A DNA stretch of 64,000 bases, from the NCBI GenBank assembly GCA_021521415.1, contig JAIQDT010014656.1, forward strand, positions 62,001-126,000, in the 5' to 3' direction. The notes beneath the pieces were generated by a model. It was not told the origin of the DNA. It was given only the letters and a program-made list of their open reading frames with translations, and ran no database searches. This document shows, piece after piece, positions 45,116-57,440 of this stretch (positions are counted from its first letter, which is position 1; each line of letters opens with the position of its first letter). The stretch is from Bidens hawaiensis (taxonomy: Eukaryota > Streptophyta > Magnoliopsida > Asterales > Asteraceae). A program made the translations under genes and the position numbers.

Positions 45116-48100
45116 TTATGATGTCACCTCGTTCCAGTATTTCTCATATATAGTGGAACTAAAAATGTGCTTGGCCATGTGATGAAAATTGGGCTCTTTG
45201 GCTTGAGCAATAGCACCTGTGTAATCACATATCACGTCGATCAATCTCCTAAATTTGGAACCAGATCGAGGTTGGCTATGAATTTCTTCATCCAAGCAGA
45301 TCATGAACGAGAAACATCTCGGTCATTCTGGAAGTCAGCGTCAGTGTAACACCTTACAATGAGCTCCTATTCCACTCCCTCCAAACACCAAGAACATGTT
45401 TTCGGTCCTTTTCAGGTACCTCAAGATGTTCTTTACTGCAGTCAATGGGCAACGCCAGGACTCTGCTGAAAACGACTGGTCATGCTCAAGGCATACGAGA
45501 CGTCTGGTCTAGTACATAACATATGCTTAGATTCAATGTCCGTTGCCGGAGATTGCATTTGCTCAACACGGTTCCTTTAGTCACTGGAACAGCTCATTTC
45601 TTGGAGTTTTCATTGAGAAGTGTGCCATTACTTTGTCTATGTAAGTACTTTGACTTAGCCCTAGAATCCGCTTAGATCTATCTCTATAGATCTTTATTCC
45701 CATAATATATGCAGCTTCTCCAAGATCTTTCATTGCAAAACAAGATTCCAACCAGTGCTTAACTTCCTTAAGCATAGGAATGTTGTTTCTAATGATCAGT
45801 ATATCATCCACATAAAAGATGAGGAATGATATAGTGCTCCCACTAGCCTTTCTGTAAACACAAGGCTCATCTTCATTTTTGACAAAACCAAACTCTTTGA
45901 TTTTCTCATCAAAGTGAAGATTCCAGCTTCGAGATGCTTGCTTAAGTCCATAAATGGACTTATTTAATTTGCAAACTCTGTTAGGATATTTTGGATCGAA
46001 AAAACCTTCAGGCTGAACCATATAGACATCTTCATAAAGATGTCCATTAAGGAAAGCAGTTTTGACATCCATTTGCCATATCTCATAGTCATAATATGCA
46101 GCAATGGCAAGTAATATCCATATTGACTTAGTCATAGCAACGGGCGAGAATGTTTCATCATAGTCAACACCTTGAGTTTGAGTAAACCCTTTCGCGACTA
46201 GCCGTGCCTTATAGGTTTGTACATTTCCATGCATGTCGGTTTTTCTCTTGAAAATCCATTTGCTCCATACTGCCCGACTATCGGGGGGTAGCTCAACCAA
46301 ATTCCAAACTTGGTTATCATGCATGGATTGCATCTCGCCGTTCATGGCATCTTGCCATTTCTCGGATTCCGAATCCAAGATAGCAGATTTGTAGTTAGTA
46401 GGCTCGTCGCCAAATTCGGCTACTAATAAGACTTCGGGACCATCTAGATGCCATAAGTATCTAGAATTTGGCACGTGAGTCCTACTACTTCTGCGAACGC
46501 TCGTGTTCCCGTCTGATGTATCAGTAACAACAACTTGTTGATCAGACGCTCCAACTTCCTCAGCGGTTGTTTGTGGTTCTCGAATTTCTTCAAGATCGAC
46601 AATGTTATCTCCAGTTCCTTGATCGAGAAATTTCTTCTCAAGGAAGTGGCCTTTCCTCTTGATAGAAATTGTATTTGTATCAGGATGAAAGAAGTAATAA
46701 CCGCTTTGGTTATAGTATCCGACGAAAACAAATTTTACGCCGCGGGGATCAAGTTTGTCATCAGACTCACTTGTGATATAAGCATTATATCCCCATACTC
46801 TAAGGTAAGACAATTTGGACTTATTTCCCTTATGTCATATCTCATATGGGGTTTTGTCTATCTTCTTAGTTGGAGCTAGATTGACAATGCGGGCGGCGGT
46901 CATAAGGGCGTAACCCCATAAGGAGTGAGGCAAGTTAGTTCTACACATCATCGATCGAACCATGTTTAGCAAAGTTCGATTTCTCCTCTTGCTCACGCCA
47001 TTATGTTGGGGTGTGCCAGGTGGAGTGAGCTGTGAAACAATTCCATGCTCTTTTAGATGAGTGATGAACTTTGAGATGATATACTCTCCACCTCGATCTG
47101 ATCGAAGCATTTTAATGGTTTTACCAAGTTGTTTTTCCACTTCGTTTTGAAACTCTTTGAACCTTTCAAAAGTTTCGTACTTATTTTCATAAGATACACA
47201 TAAGCGTACCGACTATAATCGTCGATAAAAGAAACGAAGTATCTTTCATGGCTTCTAGTCATGGTTATGAAAGGTCCACATACATCAGAGTGTATGAGAC
47301 CTAACAGATCAGTAGCTCGTTCACTTTTATGAGTGAAGGAGTCTTTGACGAGTTTCCCAGCTAAGTAAGATTCGCAACCATCAAACGAGTCCGGTCTTGT
47401 GGATTCAATAATCCCTTCGGATTGGAGTCTTTTAACTCTTGCCTTGCTTGTGTGGCCAAGTCGGCAATGCCATAGAAAGGTATCATTGATGCTAGTCTTG
47501 ATACGTTTTGAAAGATGATATACGTTATTATTAGTTTGAACATCAATTTCATAAATGCCATTTCGAGGTTTAGCCTCAAAATAAAAGATATCATTTAAGT
47601 AAGCAGAAATAGCCATGCCATTAAAAACGTACTTAAAACATTGTTCAAGCAACAATGAAAAAGAAATGATGTTTCTGGTCAAACCAGGAGCATACAAACA
47701 ATTGTTCAAAGGAAAAACTAGGCCAGATGGACAAGTAAAATGAAAAACTCCAGTTGACAGAACTGGTACTCTCTTCCCATCTCCAACGATGAGTTCCATG
47801 CTGCCTTTATTCAGTTTCTTCCACTTCTCAGACTCCTGCAAGACATTAACAATGTGGAAACCACATCCGGTATCAAATACCCATGTGTTACTAGAGACAG
47901 TGAAAAGTTCAATAACGTGTATGGAAATACCTCGAGAAGAGCCTTCACCATTGGCCTTCCTCTTTGCTAGCTCAGCTAGATGCTCGGGGCAGTTACGCAT
48001 CCAGTGCCCCATTTTGTTGCACTTAAAGAACTGGCGCTCCTCAGGGGGCGGCGGTGGTGTCTTTGCAACTTTCTTGTTAGTGTTGGTGGCAGACTTGGCA

Positions 48101-48763
48101 GCAACAGTAACTTTCTTCTTGCATTTTCCCTTATAACCCTGATTCTTGGTTTTAGACTTCTTTACACCAGCAGATCGGATCATCAAAACTTGATTGGTCC
48201 TAGAAGGAATGTTCATCTCAGCCGTCTTGAGCATGTTGTGCAGCTCCGGCACTGTCTTTACCCAGCCATTCATGTTGAAATTCATTACGAACTGGTCGTA
48301 AGAGCTGGGGAGAGAGTTGAGGATGAAATCCGATGCCATTTCATCAAGCATGGGATAATCAAGTTTCTTGAGCTGATCGATGTGCCCCTTCATCTTAAGA
48401 ATATGCGCACTGACGGGAGACCCTTCTGCCATCTTGCAACTTATGAGTTGTTTCATGGTATCGTTCCAGCATCTCATAGGCACCAAAGTCTTCTAAGCCT
48501 TTAGCAAGCTCAGAAGTCATGGTGGCTAGCATAATGCAGGAGACCTCAGCCGAGTCATCCCTATGCTTGTCAAGAGTTTTTCGAGCAGCGGCTGTGTTGT
48601 TTTCAGGCTCGTTTGGAACAGGTCCATCGAGAACATACATGCGCTTTGCCATAGTAAGAACGAGTCTTAAGTTGCGGTGCCATTCGATGAAGTTGGTACC
48701 GTTCAGTTTCTCCTTCTCAAGGATAGACTTAAGGGCGTAGGGTGAATTTTCGTTTGATGACAT
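45116..48763 (-). pseudogene. Copia gag-pol polyprotein, multiply disrupted
   Basis: Reading from 48763: gag N-terminus (KSILEKEKLNGTNFIEWHRN), a frame break near 48460, then CKMAEGSPVSAHILKMKGHI and a zinc knuckle whose first Cys is Phe (FFKCNKMGHWMRNC). Protease (WVFDTGCGFHI) follows, then GAG-pre-integrase (LWHCRLGHTSKARVKRL) and integrase with HSDVCGPF and FIDDYSRYAYVYL. A frame break lies near 47190. In QHNGVSKRRNRTL the catalytic Glu of the integrase D,D-35-E triad is Lys. TGA replaces a Trp codon at 46837-46835. Reverse transcriptase (46813-45581) is intact, with FYVDDILII. The RNase H region is shortened and frame-broken, ending near 45116 (DYTGAIAQAKEP). The copy cannot make a working polyprotein. 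Confidence 0.9.
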
Positions 48764-50104
48764 CTGATTAATAAAGCAAAAGTAAATTTAATTAGTATTT
48801 TCGATGTTGTAATCCTATTATTAATGACCCAATAACATTAATCAAATAGGAGTATGAGAATCTGGCTTCCAGTTATTAAAGGTAGATGTAGCACATAACA
48901 TTAATAAGTGGTTAGGCAGACTAAAAACGATTGTCAATTGTGAATAGAGCACAACTCTCGATTATGAGGCCTATAGGGACAACGATTGTCTGTATAGATA
49001 CGTTTAGCCTCATCTTTGCCCCTTTAAGTCTCCAGACAGCTTTAGCACGTAATAGGAGAGTAAAGTAATAGTTGTCATAGTACAGTGACGTGTGAAAGCG
49101 CCGGATGTGTCAATGAAACGCTTTCACCTTGATGGAATAGGCTAGAAAACAAGTGCGGTGCTTTAGATCCAAACACTCGAAATTTCGCAGTAGCCTCAAG
49201 TGTGACTTGTAGTAGGATTGACATAAACTATTGGTTTTAAATTGGGATAAATTTTAGAATTACCAAATAGAGTAAAAAGTCAAATTTTACTGTATATGTA
49301 ATCGGGACAAAATTTAATGAACCCTTTCATCTCTCAGGACACTTAGTTTTAAATAACCTATTAAAACTAAGTTTGTCGCGATATCACTAACCAATTTAAG
49401 TTAATAGTTAAACTATTAAGTTATAAGGTTTTGGAAAATCAAATTAGTTTAATTTTGCAAAAACTCAATTGGTTAATTAAAAATTTATTTTAATATATAT
49501 TTGGTATTAGGTTGGTGGTATTATAACCTATTATAATCAAGCAAGCAACCACAATAGCAAAGAAGAATATGTAAATCTTAAATGGCAAAAAGGTGATTGG
49601 TTTTGCTAGAGCCTATTAGCAAGACCAATTGGGTCAAGGGGTCACAACACAAAAAACAACCACAATGATGGACTCCTGGTGCATCCGGTCATCTCGGCTA
49701 ACTCCCACTGACTTCAAGAACTCCATGAGCCCGTCCTTGGTTTTCCTCCGGGTCTTCTTCATTACAATATTAAAAAATACATATAATGAAAAACAAACCC
49801 TATCTATTACAATCTTGAACCATCAAAGTGGCCAAAAACCATAAAATAAAACCGAAAAATAAAAAAACAACTTTGAACCATCCATATGGCCAAAATTAAA
49901 CAACCAATCACACAAGGTCGGGCCAAATTTACATATTCAACAAGAATAAAAATTGAGCAATATTTTGGTCAAATAAAAATAAATAAAAATTAACCAAACC
50001 AAGATTGCTCAAAAAACATATCTAGATCAAAAACTTCAACTAGCTTGAAGTTTATGATGTAGATCCGGTGAAAAGACCAGATTCGACTCGTATGTTGTAT
50101 CCAA
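48764..50104 (-). other. Copia 5' untranslated leader
   Basis: About 1.3 kb between the primer-binding site and gag. A short frame reading MEFLKSVGVSRDDRMHQE lies near 49725-49670; I do not recognise it. Otherwise AT-rich. Confidence 0.65.
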
Positions 50105-50117
50105 GGCTCTGATACCA
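50105..50117 (-). promoter_or_regulatory. Copia primer-binding site (initiator tRNA-Met)
   Basis: On the minus strand TGGTATCAGAGCC, the standard Copia primer site complementary to the 3' end of plant tRNA-iMet, one base inside the 5' LTR end. Confidence 0.95.
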
Positions 50118-50118
50118 C

Positions 50119-50653
50119 TGTTGGGTTTCAGTGGTGATCAGTCAACGGTTTAACAATTAAACCCGGTTTAATTAAATTAGTTTCATAATTATTAATCACA
50201 TTAATATATGAATACGCAGCGGAATATAAAAACGAGTAATCACCATTTAACGGAACCGTACAGGATCCGGTTACATACGATACGAGTACGATATGAAACA
50301 ACCAAAGTAACATAAATCTAAACCGACAATATTTAAGTTTACCTCGGTTAATGATTAACCGGTTGAGACACCGAGGTACAACGAACGTTACTAGTTGACG
50401 AACCGAACAAACGAAGTGTGACAATGGTGCGAGAGGCAACAACGTCGGTATAAGCGGGCAGCAGCGGAGGACGGCACAAGTTACGCGGCGTCGTACGATG
50501 GTGGCCGGTGGCTTGTTGCGGCGGTGGTGTTTTCCGTGAAAAACCAAAACGTGAAAAAGGAGCTAATGCTCCCACTTTCTTGGAAGAATGGTGGTTGCTC
50601 CTTGTTCCCACTTTCTTGGAATAATGGTGGCGGCTCCTTGTTCCCACCGTGTA

Positions 50654-50699
<46 letters not shown>

Positions 50700-50960
50700 C
50701 ACTATATATAATAACAATCATAATAAGTATTAACTCTTAACCGGGTCTTCAAAGTCCAACTCGTTTAAAGCCCGAATAAGTTTATTTACTTACTACATTA
50801 TTTATAACTATTATAAATAATAATTCCGTCATAGTTATATTCGTCATTTACCGGTTAAACAATTTAAGCGGATTTTAGTTCGTTGTCCAAGGTGTAACTC
50901 TCACGGGTCACAACCCGGTCGGTCACGTTGACTTAAGCGAACCGGTTCATATTTCCAACA
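50119..50960 (-). repeat. Copia 5' LTR
   Basis: 842 bp, matching the 3' LTR except for scattered substitutions, a shorter CGATACGAGTA microrepeat and a 1-bp gap. It carries the same (ATT)n tract near 50655-50693. Confidence 0.95.
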
Positions 50961-51250
50961 GTCCAAAAGGTGATGTAGCGGTTGTTGGGGAGTGGGGGAA
51001 GCTATCACTATTGTTTAACTGGGCTCCAAATTAGGTTGGCTAATTCGCATCATAGTGCAATGCGATCCAATGATTCTAAGTGACCGAGGCAAATAGGACA
51101 AAGAGGTGAACCAATGGTAATATATACAACCTTTGGCGAGTGCATCATCAGTTGGTAACCAATCAAGTTAGATTCTCCAACCAAAGAAATTAACAACTTT
51201 ATTAGCTACCCAAGTGTTCCGTTTATGATTTGTTGGCGACCCATTGACCT
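50961..51250 (-). pseudogene. LINE zf-RVT relic, 5' part
   Basis: On the minus strand it reads WVANKVVNFFGWR, a stop, LDWLPTDDALAK and, in another frame, GSPLCPICLGHLESLDRIAL and ELANLIW. This is the layout of the zf-RVT domain at the end of plant LINE reverse transcriptases (W...KVNxFxWR...LPT...CPxC...E...H). Frameshifts and stops show decay before the Copia insertion. Confidence 0.6.
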
Positions 51251-52478
51251 TTCAATATGGTCTCTTAAGGACTTAGATGAGAATTCAATGGAGTTGATTA
51301 TGTTCCATGTCAAGAATAGGGTTGAAAAGATTGTTATATGAGAATATATCTACAATTGTGAGAACTCTAGGCATGCATCTCACATTAGGGTATTGGATAT
51401 TAAGTTTGGATGTGATAGTCAGGTCTGTTTTTGAGATTTCGAGTGCCCAAAATAAGTATGAAAAATGAACCATATATAGTTTCTTTTTCTTAAAGAACGA
51501 CGATAAGAACCTAACTTATCACTAATCTATTAGAACTTAGAATGCCCAAATCCAAATTTTGATTATATTTGGGTTTTAGATAATTTTTAGACCATTTATA
51601 TAAATCTAGACCCTTAAATAAACATTTATATTTTATTTATATGAATATTTTTTTAATTTTGAACTGATTACGGGTCTGACACAGTCGTTGAGCCTTGTAT
51701 GGGCCTAAGGGGTGAGAGTCGGGTTGGTTATTGTTATATTTACCATGTAGTTTTCATAATCACTTTAAGATTTTTAGGAAAAAAAAGACATACATGTTAT
51801 AATCACTTTAAGACGCGAATAAGATGAGTTGTTCCGGCTATAATTTAAAAAATTATTTTTTTGAATAAATTTGTTGATATCATATTCTATTAAATACCTT
51901 TGTCATCAACATGTAACGCATGTCCCATGTGTTGAGTTCAATCTAGATTCATTGACTATTGTACAAAATTTAAACCTTTTAAATCTTTCACTTTGATTGT
52001 GAGAGTGATGGAGGGTACCAAAGTGTGGACCGTTGTCATAAAATAATTTTGTAAAAGGAAAACAAGTATTAATAGCGATAAAATAATTGGGCTGCCACTT
52101 GCCTGGGATCGATTCTTAAGGTTGCTTGTTTTCAGATTTTTCTCCTCTACATATGTATTATTTTTACATGGATATAATTTGTGTTAAAACGAAGATGTAT
52201 TCAAAACAAAATGTTTTTTGTTATCGTAAATGACTTCTAAATGTGTCTTCTTTTACAACCAATTATTTTTAAATTTGAGAGAATCCATATTTGTGTCCAT
52301 ATGCTTTCGATGCGGGTTCTCATTTAGCCCTTGAAACTTAAAATGACCTGAATGAGTCCCGTGGTTTCTTGGCACGTCATTTTGAGTCCCAAAGTTAATA
52401 GTTCGTTAATAAAGATGTTAATTTTAGGGGCAATATGATCTTTTCACTTTTACAATACATACCATTCCATGTATTAGG
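51251..52478. other. Spacer, nothing identified
   Basis: AT-rich sequence with only short frames lacking domains (for example 51285-51473). It may be LINE upstream sequence, but I see no reverse-transcriptase motif. Confidence 0.45.
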
Positions 52479-53163
52479 TGTAACATTTGGCAAAAAATTT
52501 TACTGATGTAATCATGATTATCATCATAATATCACTTTATTAATAAATTCCTTCTTTATTAAGATCTATAACTTGCAAAGTCAACAAAAAGTCTAAATTT
52601 CGAAGAGTAACGGTATAACGTGCAAAACATCGGGCAATGAGCCAGAAAGTAAATAAATCATTAGAATGATTAAATAGTTTCAAAAATTCAAAATATATGT
52701 TAAAACATTGGAGACAATATATAAACATAATTTAAGAAGACTCGAATCGCGAAAACTGGAAAATAAGTAAGCAAAAGCCAGTACATGACCCGGAAGGGAT
52801 CCGACACAAACTATTTTCAAAAAAATAGTTTTTATGGTCCATACGGTCAGGAATTTGATTTCGTTCAAAGTCTGACAAAAATTATTAAAAACGGGATCCA
52901 TTTGGATATCTAAAACACGCAGTACGTTAAACGACTAACCGAAATTAACTAGTTTGTGACCAACCCTTCACCTTACACCGCCCCCCTCCTTGGCCGCCCC
53001 CCTTACACATCACCACCATCACCTCCCCATCTCCTCCAATAGCCACACTCCAACTCCCCTTCCAACAATTGTCCTTCTAGAAGTTTATGTGTTGGATGAA
53101 TAAGGATGATCCACCTCTCACTCTACTATCACTCTCATCACTCTACTTCTCCCTCTCTTTCTC
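52479..53163. other. Possible 5' end of second long LTR
   Basis: TGTAACATTTGGC at 52479 resembles the LTR start of this family, and the element's TATA box follows at 53164. The distance (685 bp) is larger than in the copies at 2521 and 5933 (184 bp), and the flank does not match the right-hand flank. The boundary is therefore tentative. Confidence 0.35.
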
Positions 53164-55009
53164 TATATAAACACGGCACAAACACACACAAATTACTTAA
53201 ACACACACACTTACAAGATCCATGGAGAATTAATCAAGAACTAGAAGGATCAAGCAAGATAGGAAGAAGATTAGGAAGGAAGAACACTATATTCACACCC
53301 ACAACACTTTCATTCTCACCTTCAAATCCTCAAGAACACAAGTAAGTTTTAATTTAAGGTTGATTTCTAGGATTAGACAATAGATTAAATGTTCTTGAGT
53401 TGAGATTGAAGCTTGAAAGTTTGAAATCATGGATGATAATGTATGTATGCATGAGCTGAATGTATGTATGTATGTGTAAGAGGAGGGGTTAAGCTCACTT
53501 ATGCATGCGTACATTCATCTTGAAAGATCATACATTATTTATGAGCATTGTTGGATTTCTTGCTAATTTGATAGAAATTTGGATGAACTTGATGTTAGGG
53601 TTTGATGATAAGATGGAATTGGGTAAATTGTTGATCATTGATTTGATATTATGGACTTGAATCATTGAATAGTTGTTGTTATAGATGAACATAGGAAGAA
53701 CTTGTTTATTATTGAAAATTTTGGAGATTTTTTATTCTTGGATTAATTAAGAGATGTTGGATGAATTAATGGATCAAGAAAGTGTTATGAGATGATAAAA
53801 TTGGAAATGAAATAGGGTATATGCTAGTAAACTCATAAAACCCTTAGTTAATTCTTGAAGATTGTTAAAGCTGCTAATTAAGGAAACTTTATATATTGAA
53901 AAGTTAAGTTTTGGATTTTAATATGAATACTTGGCATGAATGTATTTAATGTGTAATAAACTGTATTTTTGAATTAAGATAGGGTGCATGGTTGAGGTAT
54001 AGATTAGTCTAGCATATTGATTGAAATAGCAAATACTTACTAGAAGTGGAAACTTTGGTACTTGATGAATTGAAAGATTAAAACTTGAATAGAAACATAG
54101 GATGCATGAAACTCTATCAAACTAGTCAAATGAAATAAACTTAAGTTCATACTTAATCAAATTTGAAAGATTGAATTAAGTAGAATTATCAAAAGTTAAA
54201 AGTTTCTATAATAGGAAACTTTGTTAGATTGACACTTAAGAAATCCATAAGGAAACATGATTTATTGATTTGAATGATTGATGATGATTGAATGATGTAG
54301 TTGAATGATGTGATGATAATAAACAAAATGAACACAAAAGTAAAAATACATGATCCTTGAAAAAGACTTATATGATCATAGATGTAGAATCTTCTAAAAT
54401 AGAATAAAGGAATATTGTTATAAAGTGTTGTTTTGACTTGTTATGAAACCTATAAGATAAATTTGAAATATGGATTCTTAGTTCATATTATAATGTTTGT
54501 TAACAAACTTAGAATATAAACTAGAAGCTTAAAATTGATTTAAATGTGTCTTGTGAAATTATGTGACAAAAACTAGAATTAAATATGAATCATGTGATAT
54601 TATATGTGTAATTAGTTCATATGATAATTGGTGTGGACTTATTTGACTTGTCGGTAACTTTATGGTCTAAAAATTGACTTTTAACCGACATGACTATTAG
54701 GGACTGTTTTAGAACAGCCCCTAAAGATGTATAATACTCACATATAACATAAGTTAATATATAGGAAAAAGACGAGATAACAAAACTTAGTCCTAAACGA
54801 TTCGTGTCGCGAAAAACGACACAAAAACGTTAAAAAGTTGCTATTTTAAAAAAATATTAAGAAAAATAAAAATAGTATATTTTTGCAAAGTAACTTATAA
54901 AACTTGACTAATATATATGTAACAAGTAATCTTCAAGAATTAAAAGCCATATTTTATACGAAAAGTCAAGCGGTTCGTTTTAAACGCGAAACCGACAAAA
55001 CCGTATAAG

Positions 55010-55260
55010 TGTAAGCGGCCGTATAAGTATGTTCAGCGTGTAAGTGTTTCAAGCGTATAAGATAGACCATATAAGTGAGGGCGACGTATATGTACGTGGT
55101 ATATATGTATGTAGCGCATATGTATGCGGCGCATATGTTTATGCAATTCGTATATGTATGAAGCACATATGTATATAGCGTGTATGTTTATGGCCCTGTA
55201 TGTGTAGGTAACTCATAAGTAAGTGCATGCCGTATATGTATGGACTTATACGCCTAAAAC
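55010..55260 (+). repeat. CGTATAAGT/GCATATGTATG tandem block in LTR
   Basis: Degenerate 12-25-bp units such as CGTATAAGTGT, GCGCATATGTATGCGGC and GCGTGTATGTTTATGG. The same words occur in the array at 1-346 and in the inverted copy at 5040-5300. Confidence 0.75.
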
Positions 55261-55899
55261 AACTTATGCGTTGTAAACGTATACGTCCACATGGACTTAT
55301 ACGCTAGAGTGATTTCCAAAATAAACGAAATATAAACAACGTATACGTACGTAAACGATAGACATGGACTTGTATGAAATATGAAATAGTTAATAATGAA
55401 AGGTAACGTTTAAAATGAAGATTTAATTTGATTAATTTCAGTTTTCTGATGGGTTTTACTAAATACTTATTAACAAAAACAAGTCAGGGTCTCTGCCTTT
55501 TGGACCCTGTTAGGGCCTGCCGCCCCTAAAATCTCGCTGCCAGGGGCGCTGCCCATGGACCCTGTAGCTAGGGGATTACTATAACCTAGAAATATGATAT
55601 GGATAGGGCTAGTTAATTGATACATGTAATTGTTATACAGTTAACCGCGCCCCAATTAAAGAAATGAGTTACTATTAGCTCTGAAAAGAATCGCTTACAG
55701 GTGAGTTTATAGCCCCATTTCCTTGTTATGTTTTTGGGGTTATGTGTATACTCAAGGTGATTAGTTAATGCACTTACCTTAATTGGTAAGTGTATGATAT
55801 ATGATGTATGAATGATGTATGTATGTTATAAAAAAGATTAAGAGAGTGTACGAAAGTTTATAATTATGAATATATAGAAAGGTATGGTATGGTTGTATG

Positions 55900-56075
55900 G
55901 AAGAAAGGAAACCGGGCCCTAATAATACTCGAGGAAGAAGGGAACCGGACCCTAACAATATCCGCGGCAAAAAAGGGAACCGGGCCCTAATAATACTCGA
56001 GAAAGAATGGAACCGGACCCTAACAATATCCACGGCAGAAAAGGGAACCGGGCCCTAATAATACTCGAGGAAGTA
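55900..56075 (+). repeat. About 33/66-bp GC-rich tandem array in LTR
   Basis: Five units alternate between GGGAACCGGGCCCTAATAAT and GGGAACCGGACCCTAACAAT, each followed by ACTCGAG or ATCCGCGG-like segments. The solo LTR at 2521-4712 has an unrelated 38-bp array in the comparable place. Confidence 0.85.
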
Positions 56076-56556
56076 GGGCGTAATGTTCTTTAAAACGTGT
56101 AAGTATGTAAAATAAGTATTAAAATATAAAAGATTGAGATAAGTAAAGAATGAAAGAAAGAAAGAAGGTATATACTCATGTATATACGAAAGAAAGATAA
56201 ACAGGTAAGTAATACGTATCTTCGGATACGAATGAGTAAATATGTGAATGCATTGTAGGTTGCCTGATTAACTAGAACTCACTCAGTGTAGCTGACTTTT
56301 ATTATACACACAGGTGAATAGAGTAAAGCTGCTAGCTTGAGGGCACATGGCATGAACTGAAGCAGCTGACATATGAAGAGGAAATGTCATGATGTTTATT
56401 TATGATGTTTTATGTTATGTTTTAAAGACAAGATACGAATGTTTTGTAATGAATGGTTAACTTATTTTATTTTCGCGAAAGTTTTAATTAACTCTGTTAT
56501 TTAGAACTGTGTTTATGAGTAAATCCAATATAGGGCACCGGGAACGGGGCCTTACA

Positions 56557-57139
56557 CCGAAACATGTTGCTTAACTCACAACTATATTATTACTATCTTA
56601 GGAGTTTTATCTGTTTGTACTATATGGAAGCTTGGTTGTGCTTTAGTGGTCATAATTTGCCTGCTTTTGTTGTTTGTACATTGTGTTAGGCTATGATGAC
56701 GCTCTATTATTTGAAATGGCAACATATGTTGCAACCGTAACAGAGATCTTTGCTTAAAAAGTTCTTCAAAACACCCGGGGATTTAATTATTTGTAAATGA
56801 GATGAGAATTTTTATTTGCATTTGAAACTATTGTCCGTGGAAAACTCACCAAACCAGTAAGTGCTTTGGAATCGACTGATTTTAACTCACTAATTAACAT
56901 TTCACATCCAACAGTGTAATGGCGGCTCAGTGTTTTTGAGATATCGCTAATTTCCTCATGATTGTGTATTTTCTTTGCTTCTGGCATGAGGTTTGTTCGA
57001 ATGTTGTTAACAACTTTATCGGTAGGAGGTTCGTTCGATCAGGTCAAGAATATGTACTTGTTTGTGAATTCAGTTTCTTTGTGTTTTGTTTGAAATTACA
57101 AAAAATGGAATAACTTTATGGGGACTGCATATGCACATG
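56557..57139. other. Spacer with one unassigned minus-strand frame
   Basis: A 66-codon minus frame at 56987-56787 (ISDISKTLSRHYTVGCEML, ALTGLVSFPRTIVSNANKN) looks protein-like in composition but I do not recognise it and see no start context or neighbouring exon. Nothing else found. Confidence 0.35.
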
Positions 57140-57440
57140 TTTATGTGATGCTTGGAGTAAGTGATTCATTATCTAGAGATGAGATATCGGATGATGGATC
57201 ATAGCTTACACTTAACAAACTTTGCATGGGGAAATAAGCTTGAACTAGAGAGAAAATGCAGCTTGCAAGACACTTGGACTGCAACCAAGACAGATTTCCA
57301 TTTGCCTTCAAGTTAGAAAACCTAGATTGATAACCAACCAATTGGAAAAAGACTACGATGCCCTCAAGAGATAGTTTGAGACTGGCAAAGCAGAGAATGA
57401 TTATGTCCAATCTCAAAGCTATAAACTTCATGTTTATGGT
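57140..57440 (+). pseudogene. HD-Zip class I homeobox pseudogene fragment
   Basis: Plus-strand readings in three frames match a homeodomain-leucine zipper protein in order: DEISDDGS (usual acidic lead-in), then NKLC and REKMQLARHLDCNQDRF (compare NKLEPERKMQLARALGLQPRQI), then ITNQLEKDYDALKR, a stop, and FETGKAENDYVQSQSYKLH at the start of the zipper. Much of helix 1 of the homeodomain is missing, and stops and frame slips are frequent. A GGTAAGTT donor-like site follows the zipper near 57438. Closest type from memory is ATHB13/23-like. The fragment sits among LTR sequence, so it may have been carried there. Confidence 0.7.

Larger units (their letters stand above)
43293..50960 (-). mobile_element. 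Full-length Ty1/Copia retrotransposon, inactivated, TSD GTCCA
   Basis: Two LTRs in the same orientation (859 and 842 bp) bound a 7668-bp element flanked by GTCCA at 43288-43292 and 50961-50965. LTR ends are TGTTGG...CCAACA. The primer-binding site matches plant initiator tRNA-Met, and the domain order protease-integrase-RT-RNase H is Copia. I count roughly 18-20 substitutions plus a 16-17-bp and a 1-bp gap between LTRs, so about 2 percent divergence and a young insertion. The internal genes are nonetheless broken in several places. Confidence 0.95.
53164..56556 (+). mobile_element. Second long LTR copy (3' end certain, 5' end unresolved)
   Basis: The 3' part from about 55490 matches the solo LTR at 2521-4712 block by block: the GGGGCTGCC-type C-rich segment, CAGGTGAGTTT, TTGTTATGTTTT, ACTAGAACTCACTCAG, GCACATGGCATG, and the end GGGAACGGGGCCTTACA. 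TATATAAA at 53164-53171 is followed by a CA-rich leader (CACACACAAATTAC) and AACACAAGTAAGTTTT near 53338, like the donor-type motif in the other copy. The middle is longer than in the solo LTR and has its own tandem arrays. Confidence 0.6.

Noticed and set aside
56787..56987. 66-codon minus-strand frame with protein-like composition
   Set aside because: No family recognised and no neighbouring exon; mentioned as unassigned only.
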